Origin: JADCGM01 sp943370355
Lineage (GTDB): Bacteria > Pseudomonadota > Alphaproteobacteria > Sphingomonadales > Sphingomonadaceae
Direction: 5' to 3'
Length of the DNA: 64,000 nucleotides
NCBI GenBank assembly: GCA_943370355.1
Contig: CALRQP020000001.1
Span: 62,001-126,000, forward strand
The notes beneath the pieces were generated by a model that did no database searches, had not been told where the DNA came from, and saw only the letters and a list, made by a program, of their open reading frames with translations. Made by a program: the position numbers and the translations under genes. Of this stretch, positions 56,966-64,000 are shown one piece after another. The number at the start of each line of letters is the position of its first letter. The stretch's first letter is position 1.

Positions 56966-59559
56966 GCTGGTTCGGAGGGTCACCTGAAGCAAAGGAAACC
57001 GCTACGCTCCTCCGGGAAGCGGCGCGGCTGAAAGCTGCATCACGCTTTCAATCCAAAGAAGACGTTCGCCAATTCATCATCGACCTCTTGGTTGAGGTTT
57101 GCGACGAATCCGACCTGTGTCTGTCGGCCATCGTGGCTGAGCCGCTTGGAAACATCGTCTGGCAATTACTGGTCGACGAACCGTTCCTGTACGATCCAAC
57201 CGGCGACGGCGACACTGCCACTCTGCGTGAAGGGATGGCCCTACGCGAACGTCTGCGGCGCGTTGTGCGCGTGCTCAGCCGTGAAGAGCATTATCTGGCC
57301 GTCTGGCGGCACGCCATAAAATCCAGCCTGATCGGTATCGTGGAAACATTGCCGGTCAACGCCCTGATCGATCCGGAACCTGATGGCTCAGTGCCGTATG
57401 CACCGGCCTTGTGCCCCAGCACGCCGCTTTACGAACTGGTCGATGATCTGCCGCTGGTGCTCTCGAAAATCATCATGACGCTTTGCGCCACTGACTTGCA
57501 GGAAGCTGGCCTGTTCCAGTCTTTCGATCTGTCTATCAGTCGGCGGCTATGTCTCGCCTCTGGCATACCGTGGATGGAGCGCCTGAGCACCAAGCGCAAA
57601 GCCTTGCTGCCGGTTGATCGCCCGCAAATACCGCTCGGCGAACTGACCACGATGTATACCGACGAAACGGTCTTTGAGGGCTTTTTCCAGATCCCGGTGC
57701 CGATACCGATACCGCCGGAAGTGCGCTTTGAGCACACCCATATTGTCGGCGGCACCGGGCATGGCAAAACCCAATTGCTGCAATATCTAATCAATGACGA
57801 TCTGATGCGGGCGCTCGATGACAAGCTGTCCTTGGTCATTTTCGACCCTGACGGCACGCTTATCAAAACGATTTCGCACACCGATTTCTTTGGCGAACAC
57901 CTCTTCCGTGACCGGGCCATATTCATCGACCCGACCGACATTCAGCATCCGGTTGGCCTCAACCTGTTCGATACCTCGCATCTTGGTCAGATGGACACCC
58001 GCACACGCGAGACGGTGCAGAACAACACCATCGAGCTATTCGAGTATTTTTTCGACGCCCTGCTCGGCAGCGAATTGACCGGACGCCAAACCACCCTGTT
58101 TCGCTACCTTGGCCTCCTCCTGATGCGGATACCGGGTGCCAACATTCACACTCTGCGCGAGCTGATGGAGGATCCCAGCCCTTACAAGCGGTATTTCGGC
58201 AAGCTCGAAGGTAGCGCGCGCATCTTCTTTGAAACGCGTTTCAATGACCCCAGCCTGCGCGAAACCAAAAAGCAAATTCTGACCCGGCTGTGGGGCGTGC
58301 TGGCCTCGCAGTCTCTCGACCGCATATTCTCGGCAACACGCAACAGCATCAATTTCGATCACGCCCTCGCCGAAGGCAAAATCATCTTCATTCATACCAG
58401 TAAGGAATATTTGGGCGAGGAAGGGTCGCACATATTCGCGCGCCTGATGGTGGCCCTGATCGGCCAATCCCTGATCCGCAGGGCGGCACTAGCGCCTGAA
58501 GCCCGCGTGCCAACCTACATCTACATTGATGAAGCTGAGGGGGTTGTCGATCAAACGCTGGTCAGGCTCTTGGCCCAGGTCAGGAAATATCGCGGCGCGA
58601 TCACCTTCGCTCACCAACACCTTGACCAACTGTCGGCGGCGAACCGGGCCGGGGTGCTTGCTAACACCTCGATCAAGCTCTGCGGCGGTATCAGCGCCAA
58701 GGATGCCGCCGTGCTGGCTCCTGAAATGCGTGTGCCAGCGTCGTTCCTATTGGCTCAAAAGCGTGTCGGTGGGGAAAGTCAGTTCGCGCTCTACGCCCGC
58801 AACATCACGCCAGCGGCCATGCGCTTCTCGGTGCCGCTTGGTTATGTCGAGAGCATCGATCGGCTGGATGCCGATGAGTATGCCGCGCTGCTTGAAAGCT
58901 CTCGAGATCAAACCGCCATCGCGCCGCTCGATCTGACTGAGGAGTCCGAGGAGCTTGAGGAGGCCGCTGATCCGGTTGTCGAAATGGTCATGCCGGAGCC
59001 GGTGATTGTGGAAACCGTGCCGGCGGACCTGCAAACAGAAGCATCGCCGCAATACGATGCCCCAGTCCATCACAAGGCAGGTGGCGTCGGTGCTCGTCAC
59101 CGTGAAATTCAGATGCAGATGAAGGAACTCGGCGAAGCGGCTGGCTTCCGGGTCAGCCTAGAGGAATCGATCCTAGAAGCCTCGGGCCGGGTGGATGTGA
59201 TCCTACGGCGGCCGGACATGACCGTTCTTGTTGAGGTGTCGGTCACGACAACACGCGAGCACGAATTTTTGAACGTCAAAAAATGCCTCGAATATGGAGG
59301 CGATCACATATGGGTGGTGGCCGTCAGCGAGCGGCATCGGGCAGGGCTGGAGCGGTATATTGGTGGGAGGCTCCGGGAAGGCGAGCGGGCGAACGTGTTG
59401 TTCCTGACGCCGCTTCAGATGGAGGAAGCGATGCTTGGGCTAATGCCAAGGGGCGCTCAGCGGGAGAGTGTGGTGAAGGGGTATCGCGTGCGGTCGCGGA
59501 GCATCCAAAAGAGCAGTCTGTCAACACAAAGGGCGCTTCGCTCTATGTTTACAGTATAG
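56962..59559 (+). CDS. DUF87/HerA-VirD4-like ATPase with nuclease-like C-terminus
   Basis: An 865-residue protein starting at GTG 56962. Walker A is IVGGTGHGKTQ (residues about 261-271), with VIFDPDGTLIKT next and Walker B YIYIDEAEGVVDQ near residue 520; FAHQHLDQL and ANTSIKLCGGIS follow as in TraD-like DNA pumps. After an acidic linker, the C-terminal 120 residues contain GRVDVILRRPDMTVLVEVSVTTT (read in parts), similar to a PD-(D/E)XK fold with Asp746 and Glu758 but Ser in place of the usual Lys. It could be a coupling protein or a HerA-like defence motor. Confidence 0.8.
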   Translation: MSWFGGSPEAKETATLLREAARLKAASRFQSKEDVRQFIIDLLVEVCDESDLCLSAIVAEPLGNIVWQLLVDEPFLYDPTGDGDTATLREGMALRERLRRVVRVLSREEHYLAVWRHAIKSSLIGIVETLPVNALIDPEPDGSVPYAPALCPSTPLYELVDDLPLVLSKIIMTLCATDLQEAGLFQSFDLSISRRLCLASGIPWMERLSTKRKALLPVDRPQIPLGELTTMYTDETVFEGFFQIPVPIPIPPEVRFEHTHIVGGTGHGKTQLLQYLINDDLMRALDDKLSLVIFDPDGTLIKTISHTDFFGEHLFRDRAIFIDPTDIQHPVGLNLFDTSHLGQMDTRTRETVQNNTIELFEYFFDALLGSELTGRQTTLFRYLGLLLMRIPGANIHTLRELMEDPSPYKRYFGKLEGSARIFFETRFNDPSLRETKKQILTRLWGVLASQSLDRIFSATRNSINFDHALAEGKIIFIHTSKEYLGEEGSHIFARLMVALIGQSLIRRAALAPEARVPTYIYIDEAEGVVDQTLVRLLAQVRKYRGAITFAHQHLDQLSAANRAGVLANTSIKLCGGISAKDAAVLAPEMRVPASFLLAQKRVGGESQFALYARNITPAAMRFSVPLGYVESIDRLDADEYAALLESSRDQTAIAPLDLTEESEELEEAADPVVEMVMPEPVIVETVPADLQTEASPQYDAPVHHKAGGVGARHREIQMQMKELGEAAGFRVSLEESILEASGRVDVILRRPDMTVLVEVSVTTTREHEFLNVKKCLEYGGDHIWVVAVSERHRAGLERYIGGRLREGERANVLFLTPLQMEEAMLGLMPRGAQRESVVKGYRVRSRSIQKSSLSTQRALRSMFTV

Positions 59560-59563
59560 AGCC

Positions 59564-60169
59564 TCAAAATCTAATGAGCGGACTTTCAGGTAACCATTCA
59601 GAATCCGCTTGTCTTTTTCGAGCGAAGGCCAGTGCTCTCTCAATGTGCTGAATCGTTATGTATGGAACGAAGCCTAGCCTCACGCCGCATTGGAACGATT
59701 TAATATAATACGTGAGAGTCTCAACGTCACCGGATTGTGCCAGTGCTGCTAGGTGAATAAGGGGTGCCGAACCTAGACTTGATGTTTCTATGGAAGCATA
59801 TTTATGTATTGCTGATCCTATATCGACTTGATTGGCCCATCGAAAAATCAGGTCGGCACAATTGAGCAAATCGCTCCGCAGAATTACAGAACGATGCGGG
59901 CTGTTAATTTCATCCATCGTGTCAATTGCATAAAATTCGGCTACTTTATTATCAGGCTTATGAATATATGTTGCAGCAGAGCAAATCGCTTTTGTCGATA
60001 TAGAGGCGCGGAACGACAGATACTCATATCCGATATGTCGTTCTATAAAAAAGGACACAACAACGATCAGACCGTGTATATTTAGGCACGGGTATTCATC
60101 ACCTATGTCATCATGATGAGTGCCCCAACCAAATTCTGTAAGTTGTTGTATTAGTTCAGTGTTTTCCAT
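59564..60169 (-). CDS. candidate immunity protein for the adjacent toxin
   Basis: A 201-residue soluble protein (LIQQLTEFGWGTHHDDIGDEYP, later SAPLIHLAALAQSGDVETLTYYI and RLGFVPYITIQHIERAL). I do not recognise it firmly; the general look resembles roughly 200-residue immunity-type families. It starts two bases after the toxin stop, on the same strand, the usual toxin-immunity order. The gene is markedly AT-rich, typical of recently exchanged immunity modules. Confidence 0.6.
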   Translation of the reverse strand: MENTELIQQLTEFGWGTHHDDIGDEYPCLNIHGLIVVVSFFIERHIGYEYLSFRASISTKAICSAATYIHKPDNKVAEFYAIDTMDEINSPHRSVILRSDLLNCADLIFRWANQVDIGSAIHKYASIETSSLGSAPLIHLAALAQSGDVETLTYYIKSFQCGVRLGFVPYITIQHIERALAFARKRQADSEWLPESPLIRF

Positions 60170-60171
60170 CT

Positions 60172-63100
60172 TTATTTTTCGGATAGTCCAGGAAAATTGC
60201 GTTCGATAACGGTTATGCCGCTAGGGTATCCTTGATATTTTAAAGCTATCCCCGGCAATAACCCCAAATCTTTGGCAACCTGCCCAACAGGAATAGCATT
60301 ACCGTTTCTGATCTGAGGATATATGGCCATCTGTCCAATAGAAAGAGAAGCTCCTCCAGTCTTGATCTCAATAATCACCACTTTGTTCTGGTGATTAAGT
60401 GCAGCAATGTCTGTCCGGCATCGCCCATCAATCTGGCAAGCTCCGCTAAAAGAGACTTCTTTGAACGAAGTAAACCCTTGCGATTCCAATTCATTCCGCA
60501 AGTTAGAAACGATGCTATCGTGATAGCGCTGATATTCGGAAATTGTGTAATTTCTCGGTTTGGTCGATGACTGCGCTTCATGTCGTTCAGCATTTGAGGC
60601 GATGACATCTGTGTCTGAGATGACTCGTCGCAAGTTGCTGAGCGTCGATTTCGCAAGGCTAACTCCATCTGCCACCCCGACAACACTCGCCGATAGCGCC
60701 ACTGAGCGCTGGCAAGCCAACGAGGGGTTTCCGGCGTTCACAGCATCGCGTATTCCTGATGCTTGCTCAGAAAATCCACTCCACGCTGCCTGTGCGGATA
60801 GCACCGGATGTCGAATGATACTCCAGACGCTGTTGGCGGTCGCATTAGCGAGACGTTCCCAGCCCCCTGAGCTAGTCACGAATTGGTATGCCGATTCCAA
60901 GCTTTCCCCGGTTTGACGAGCAATCGCATACGCACAATCTTTCGTTCCTTGGCTCGCGGTTGCTATCGTGTCCTGCAAAATCGTATTTGATCCTGCCAAT
61001 TGCGACGGTGTTCCCTGTGGCGACGAAGATGCGTTTGCTGATTGTGCAGGTGTTTTCGATACCGGCGTATTGGCCCGACCCGGATCATCTGCGGTGCGCG
61101 TGGGCGAAGTTTGGCGCTGCGCATCTGCCAGCCAGTTTGCCCACCTACCGTCCGCTTTGATCTGCTGGATTTGCGCCGGGCTATACAGAGTCGTCGCTCG
61201 CTCGGCGTAGGGAAGGCGTGCGCTCAGCGCCAACTCGTCGGGCGTCAATACATCTTCATAGCGAAGGGTAGCCGGTGCGCTCGATGCTAGCCCGCCACCT
61301 TGCTGCACGCTGGAAGGCAGTCCGGCAGCCAATGCCTCTGCCGATCTGACAGGGCCAGGTATTCCGGGTGTTTGATTTGTAGAAGGAGCCGCTGTCCCAC
61401 CGCCAAATGTAGGCGAAGGCACTTCACCCATTGTAGCACTTTGCACTGGAGACGGCGACGACATCGATCCTGAGTTGTGGAAAACTGGAGCTGACAAGGC
61501 CGGGGCTGTTGTGCCTCCAAACTGTGGTGCTGCGACGCCGGAATCTGGTGAGGTAATAGCGTTTCCGTTGCCAAAGCGAGGTGCTGCCACCCCGGTTATC
61601 GTTTCCCTTGGCGATGGTCCCGGAATTGTCTGAGATTCACCGGCACCGGAAACAGGGGCAGGAATTGGCGAGGTGGTATTGCTGGCGAACCCAGAGGTCG
61701 CACCCCCAAATGAAGGGGCTGGCACGCCTGAAACCGGTGGGGGCAGTGACCTCGCGTCATTGAAGGCAGAAGCTGACCCAGACGTTATCCCATCATTTCG
61801 AGCGGGTGATGTGCTTCCCGAGAAATAGGGAGCTTGAGGGCTGGTATTGCCGCCGAAGCTGTTGGTGGCTGGCGGTGTCGGAGGTGAGGTATTGCCCCCA
61901 AAGGTCGATGCGGCAGACTGCTGTCCAATGGCAACTGGCGGAGTGGAGACACCGCTTGAAGCAAGGGCGGACGAATGGTTCTGCTGGGCTTGGAATGCCC
62001 GAATGGCATCTTCAATTTTGCTCGCCGCTAGCCGTCGATCTGCCTCAGACTGTTCGGCGATCTGCCGCATCCGGTTGGTAGATTCCTGAATGGTCTGAGC
62101 TTGAAATTGCGACTGCCGGCCAACCTCTTGCTGTTGCCGTTGCTGCGCCGCGAGGGCTTGTGTGCGGCGCTGCGTTTCGTTTTGGTAGGCAGCCTGTCTC
62201 CGGTCGCTTTCCGACTGATCTGATGTTTGCAGTGATTGGAATGTCGATCCTAAATTGGTCTGAACTGACCGCCGCGCCATCTCCTGTTGCTGGCGTTGTT
62301 GGTTGGCAGCCACTTGCGCGCGACGCGCCGTTTCACCTTCATAGGCTCCTAGCCGTCTGTCTTGTTCAGCTTGATCGGCACTCTGCTGCGATCTGAACGA
62401 CGACGCCTGCGCAATCTGAGCCGATTGCCGAGCGGCCTCCTGCTGCTCAGCTACCATCTGTGCCCGCCGGGCACTTTCTCGTTCAATCGCCGCCTGTCTT
62501 TGATTTTGCTCCGCTCGTTGTGCTCGGGCGATCAAGCCCTGCTGAGCGATCTGGAATGCATTCTGTAATTGTCGAGTGATTTGCTGTTCGGCCGCCGCGC
62601 CCGCGCGCCGTGCCGTTTCTTGCTGAAACGCAAGCCGCCGCCTCTCATCTTCCGCCCGATTGGAGGCGTCAATGCGCTCTTGATAGCTACGGGTATCTTG
62701 GGCTGGGCCAGTCGATTGAACCCACTGTTGGTAACTGCGATTATCCTGCGTGAGTCCGTTGGTAATCGACTTCATCGATTGGTCGGGTTCCGGAATCGCT
62801 TCCCGCGAAGCAACGCCGACCATTGCAAGTCCAATTTGTATTCGCCTTGCTTCCAGCGACCCATAATATTCGGACTGTGAGACGCCGCGCCCCTGCAAAA
62901 AATAATATGAGGTGCCTAAATAATATCTGACACCGGATATTAGCTCTCCTTTACGACTGTTACCTTCCTGTGATTCTCCACTTCTAAAGACTGCGCGCCC
63001 GGTTGAAGCTCCTTCAATGAAAAGCTGACCGGTAAATGATACCCCATAATTTGATGTAATCTTTGTTAGACCAAATGGCCTACCGCGACGGAAGGTCGAG

Positions 63101-63348
63101 TCGACCGTTATAATTTCACCGGGAGAAATGCCAGTTCTTGCTGAGACAATCCTTGTGCCCTCGGCGAAGCCGGTTGGGCAGATTCCCGAATATTTTAACG
63201 TGAATTCCGATGTGAACGGATCGGATAGATATAGCAGGCAGTTAGGTATTGCGTTGTAAGGCGTGGGCGTTCGACCGGCAGCGGATAACGCATTCGCGCC
63301 AATTGGAAGCAGCAAGGCCAGCAAACACGCGCGCAATGTCGCTTTCAT
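60172..63348 (-). CDS. secreted candidate polymorphic toxin with PD-(D/E)XK nuclease tip
   Basis: A 1,058-residue protein from ATG 63348 with a signal peptide (MKATLRACLLALLLPIGANA). An N-terminal domain to about residue 165 is followed by a Gln/Arg/Ala-rich coiled coil (about 190-460, repeats such as ERESARRAQMVAEQQEAARQ), a disordered part with many FGGNTSP/FGGTT units (about 470-650), a linker, and a C-terminal domain with CRTDIAAL (Asp980) and VVIIEIKTGG (Glu994, Lys996), a PD-(D/E)XK nuclease signature. A likely DNase toxin, exported to the periplasm first. The export route beyond that is unknown. Confidence 0.75.
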   Translation of the reverse strand: MKATLRACLLALLLPIGANALSAAGRTPTPYNAIPNCLLYLSDPFTSEFTLKYSGICPTGFAEGTRIVSARTGISPGEIITVDSTFRRGRPFGLTKITSNYGVSFTGQLFIEGASTGRAVFRSGESQEGNSRKGELISGVRYYLGTSYYFLQGRGVSQSEYYGSLEARRIQIGLAMVGVASREAIPEPDQSMKSITNGLTQDNRSYQQWVQSTGPAQDTRSYQERIDASNRAEDERRRLAFQQETARRAGAAAEQQITRQLQNAFQIAQQGLIARAQRAEQNQRQAAIERESARRAQMVAEQQEAARQSAQIAQASSFRSQQSADQAEQDRRLGAYEGETARRAQVAANQQRQQQEMARRSVQTNLGSTFQSLQTSDQSESDRRQAAYQNETQRRTQALAAQQRQQQEVGRQSQFQAQTIQESTNRMRQIAEQSEADRRLAASKIEDAIRAFQAQQNHSSALASSGVSTPPVAIGQQSAASTFGGNTSPPTPPATNSFGGNTSPQAPYFSGSTSPARNDGITSGSASAFNDARSLPPPVSGVPAPSFGGATSGFASNTTSPIPAPVSGAGESQTIPGPSPRETITGVAAPRFGNGNAITSPDSGVAAPQFGGTTAPALSAPVFHNSGSMSSPSPVQSATMGEVPSPTFGGGTAAPSTNQTPGIPGPVRSAEALAAGLPSSVQQGGGLASSAPATLRYEDVLTPDELALSARLPYAERATTLYSPAQIQQIKADGRWANWLADAQRQTSPTRTADDPGRANTPVSKTPAQSANASSSPQGTPSQLAGSNTILQDTIATASQGTKDCAYAIARQTGESLESAYQFVTSSGGWERLANATANSVWSIIRHPVLSAQAAWSGFSEQASGIRDAVNAGNPSLACQRSVALSASVVGVADGVSLAKSTLSNLRRVISDTDVIASNAERHEAQSSTKPRNYTISEYQRYHDSIVSNLRNELESQGFTSFKEVSFSGACQIDGRCRTDIAALNHQNKVVIIEIKTGGASLSIGQMAIYPQIRNGNAIPVGQVAKDLGLLPGIALKYQGYPSGITVIERNFPGLSEK

Positions 63349-63422
63349 CACCGGCCCCCCAAACCAACAAGCTGGCACTGGTCGGATGAACGATCAAGTC
63401 TACTGGCGTTTTGGGAGCGGCC

Positions 63423-63680
63423 TCATATCTCCAGCTTGGCCGGAAGCTCGCTCAGCAGCGCGGACAACAACGCTTCCGGTCCGATTCCAAGCGCCCGTGC
63501 AAATGCAACAAACTCAATCAGGTCAATTCGCCTGATCCCGGTCTCGATCACCGATACATATTTCTGACCCTTGCTGAGCCGCTTCCCAAGTTCCGTTTGG
63601 GTAAGACCAGCCTCTTTTCGTGCCGAGACAAGGGCTTGAGTCAGCACCTTGTAGGCATCTCCCTGCATTGATGTCGGCAT
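63423..63680 (-). CDS. XRE-family regulator
   Basis: An 85-residue single-domain HTH protein (ARKEAGLTQTELGKRLSKGQKYVSVIETGIRR in the 20-52 region; KYVSVIE is the recognition part). It starts at ATG 63680 or 63668. Two abutting perfect palindromes lie 44-73 bases upstream, so autoregulation is likely. It is 74 bases upstream of the toxin gene start on the same strand and could control toxin expression. Confidence 0.87.
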   Translation of the reverse strand: MPTSMQGDAYKVLTQALVSARKEAGLTQTELGKRLSKGQKYVSVIETGIRRIDLIEFVAFARALGIGPEALLSALLSELPAKLEI

Positions 63681-63723
63681 ATGCGGCTGGTTCCAAAAAA
63701 GTGCGTCCAGCCGCTTGAGTTAC

Positions 63724-63753
63724 AGACGAATATCGTCTAGACGAAAATCGTCT
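63724..63753. promoter_or_regulatory. two abutting 15-bp palindromes, XRE operators
   Basis: AGACGAATATCGTCT and AGACGAAAATCGTCT lie head to tail without a gap; each is a perfect AGACGA/TCGTCT inverted repeat with a three-base centre. A further AGACGG half-site follows at 63755. They lie between the XRE gene (minus strand) and the lipoprotein gene (plus strand) and so could control both. Confidence 0.75.
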
Positions 63754-63838
63754 AAGACGGTTCCATGTGTGTGCGCGGAATGCGGCGCATAATCATGATT
63801 CTTCCGTCTTGGCTCACGTCTGACGGGGAGAGCATACG

Positions 63839-64000
63839 ATGAAGCTTGTGCGAATTATCACGGCCGCCGCACTGATGGCCGGAAGCGGGCTGGCCTTGCA
63901 GGGCTGCGCTGCAAGCTACGGCCAGAAGATCGAAGCCGACAACGTATCCAAGATCGTCAAAGGTAAAACGACCCGCACCGAACTGATCCAGATGTTCGGC
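63839..64000 (+). CDS. lipoprotein, SmpA/OmlA-like N-terminal part (cut by the window edge)
   Basis: The first 54 codons are present. A type II signal ends in the lipobox LALQGC, and the mature part reads AASYGQKIEADNVSKIVKGKT and TRTELIQMFG. The KIVKGKTTRTELIQMFG pattern resembles the start of the BamE/SmpA-like fold found in small outer membrane lipoproteins, some of them carried by conjugative elements. GGGGAGAG precedes the ATG. Incomplete, so the family call is provisional. Confidence 0.7.
   Translation, partial: MKLVRIITAAALMAGSGLALQGCAASYGQKIEADNVSKIVKGKTTRTELIQMFG

Noticed and set aside
60172..63348. FGG/GNTSP repeats as a CRISPR-like or tandem DNA repeat array
   Set aside because: The repeats are degenerate at DNA level and in frame; they reflect low-complexity protein sequence, not regular repeats with spacers.

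Overview
The window looks like the chromosome of an alphaproteobacterium of the sphingomonad type (Sphingomonas, Sphingopyxis, Sphingobium or a relative). The left two thirds is GC-rich with GC-ending codons. It carries typical core genes (thrS, infC, ppc, dapE, galU, lgt, gluQRS, gloB), a TonB-dependent receptor and a very large autotransporter. The assignment rests on gene content and style, not on a marker-gene comparison.

Core region, about 1-42,930. In order: a tRNA-Arg(CCU); a sulfur uptake locus (Rrf2 regulator, sulfate-binding protein, TonB receptor, hydrolase, cysT-cysW-cysA); a glyoxalase pair; TPR and hydrolase genes; thrS-infC; an ergothioneine pair egtB-egtD; a cobalamin adenosyltransferase with a small HIG1-like membrane protein; a 1,837-residue autotransporter; gluQRS, an HNH endonuclease, ppc, dapE, galU and lgt; an acyl-CoA dehydrogenase/ligase cluster ending in a PhnZ-like HD protein; a TVP38-like membrane protein with a flavin disulfide reductase; and the 5' part of comM (yifB).

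Accessory region, about 42,930 to beyond 64,000. comM is cut in the codons for its MNPC motif by an integrated element. A large serine integrase lies at the junction, and its reading frame runs on into comM antisense sequence. Next come a two-gene CBASS-like module (SLATT two-TM effector plus SMODS nucleotidyltransferase), the tail of a lost T4CP-like ATPase gene, small element proteins, an XRE-ImmA/IrrE-ExoI-like operon, an intact T4CP-like ATPase, a second large serine recombinase, a primase/helicase-like ATPase, XRE plus RuvC-like genes, a secreted S1/P1 nuclease, a DUF87-type ATPase with a nuclease-like C-terminus, and a signal-peptide-bearing candidate polymorphic toxin with a likely immunity gene. 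The comM 3' half and the right end of the element are not in the window. No relaxase or mating-pore genes are visible.

The element therefore combines transfer/replication-like ATPases, three XRE regulators each with operator-like inverted or repeated sites upstream, and conflict genes (CBASS, toxin/immunity, nucleases). The most notable observations are the CBASS module beside the integrase, the toxin/immunity pair, the integrase whose C-terminus is supplied by the host gene, and the XRE-peptidase-exonuclease operon.
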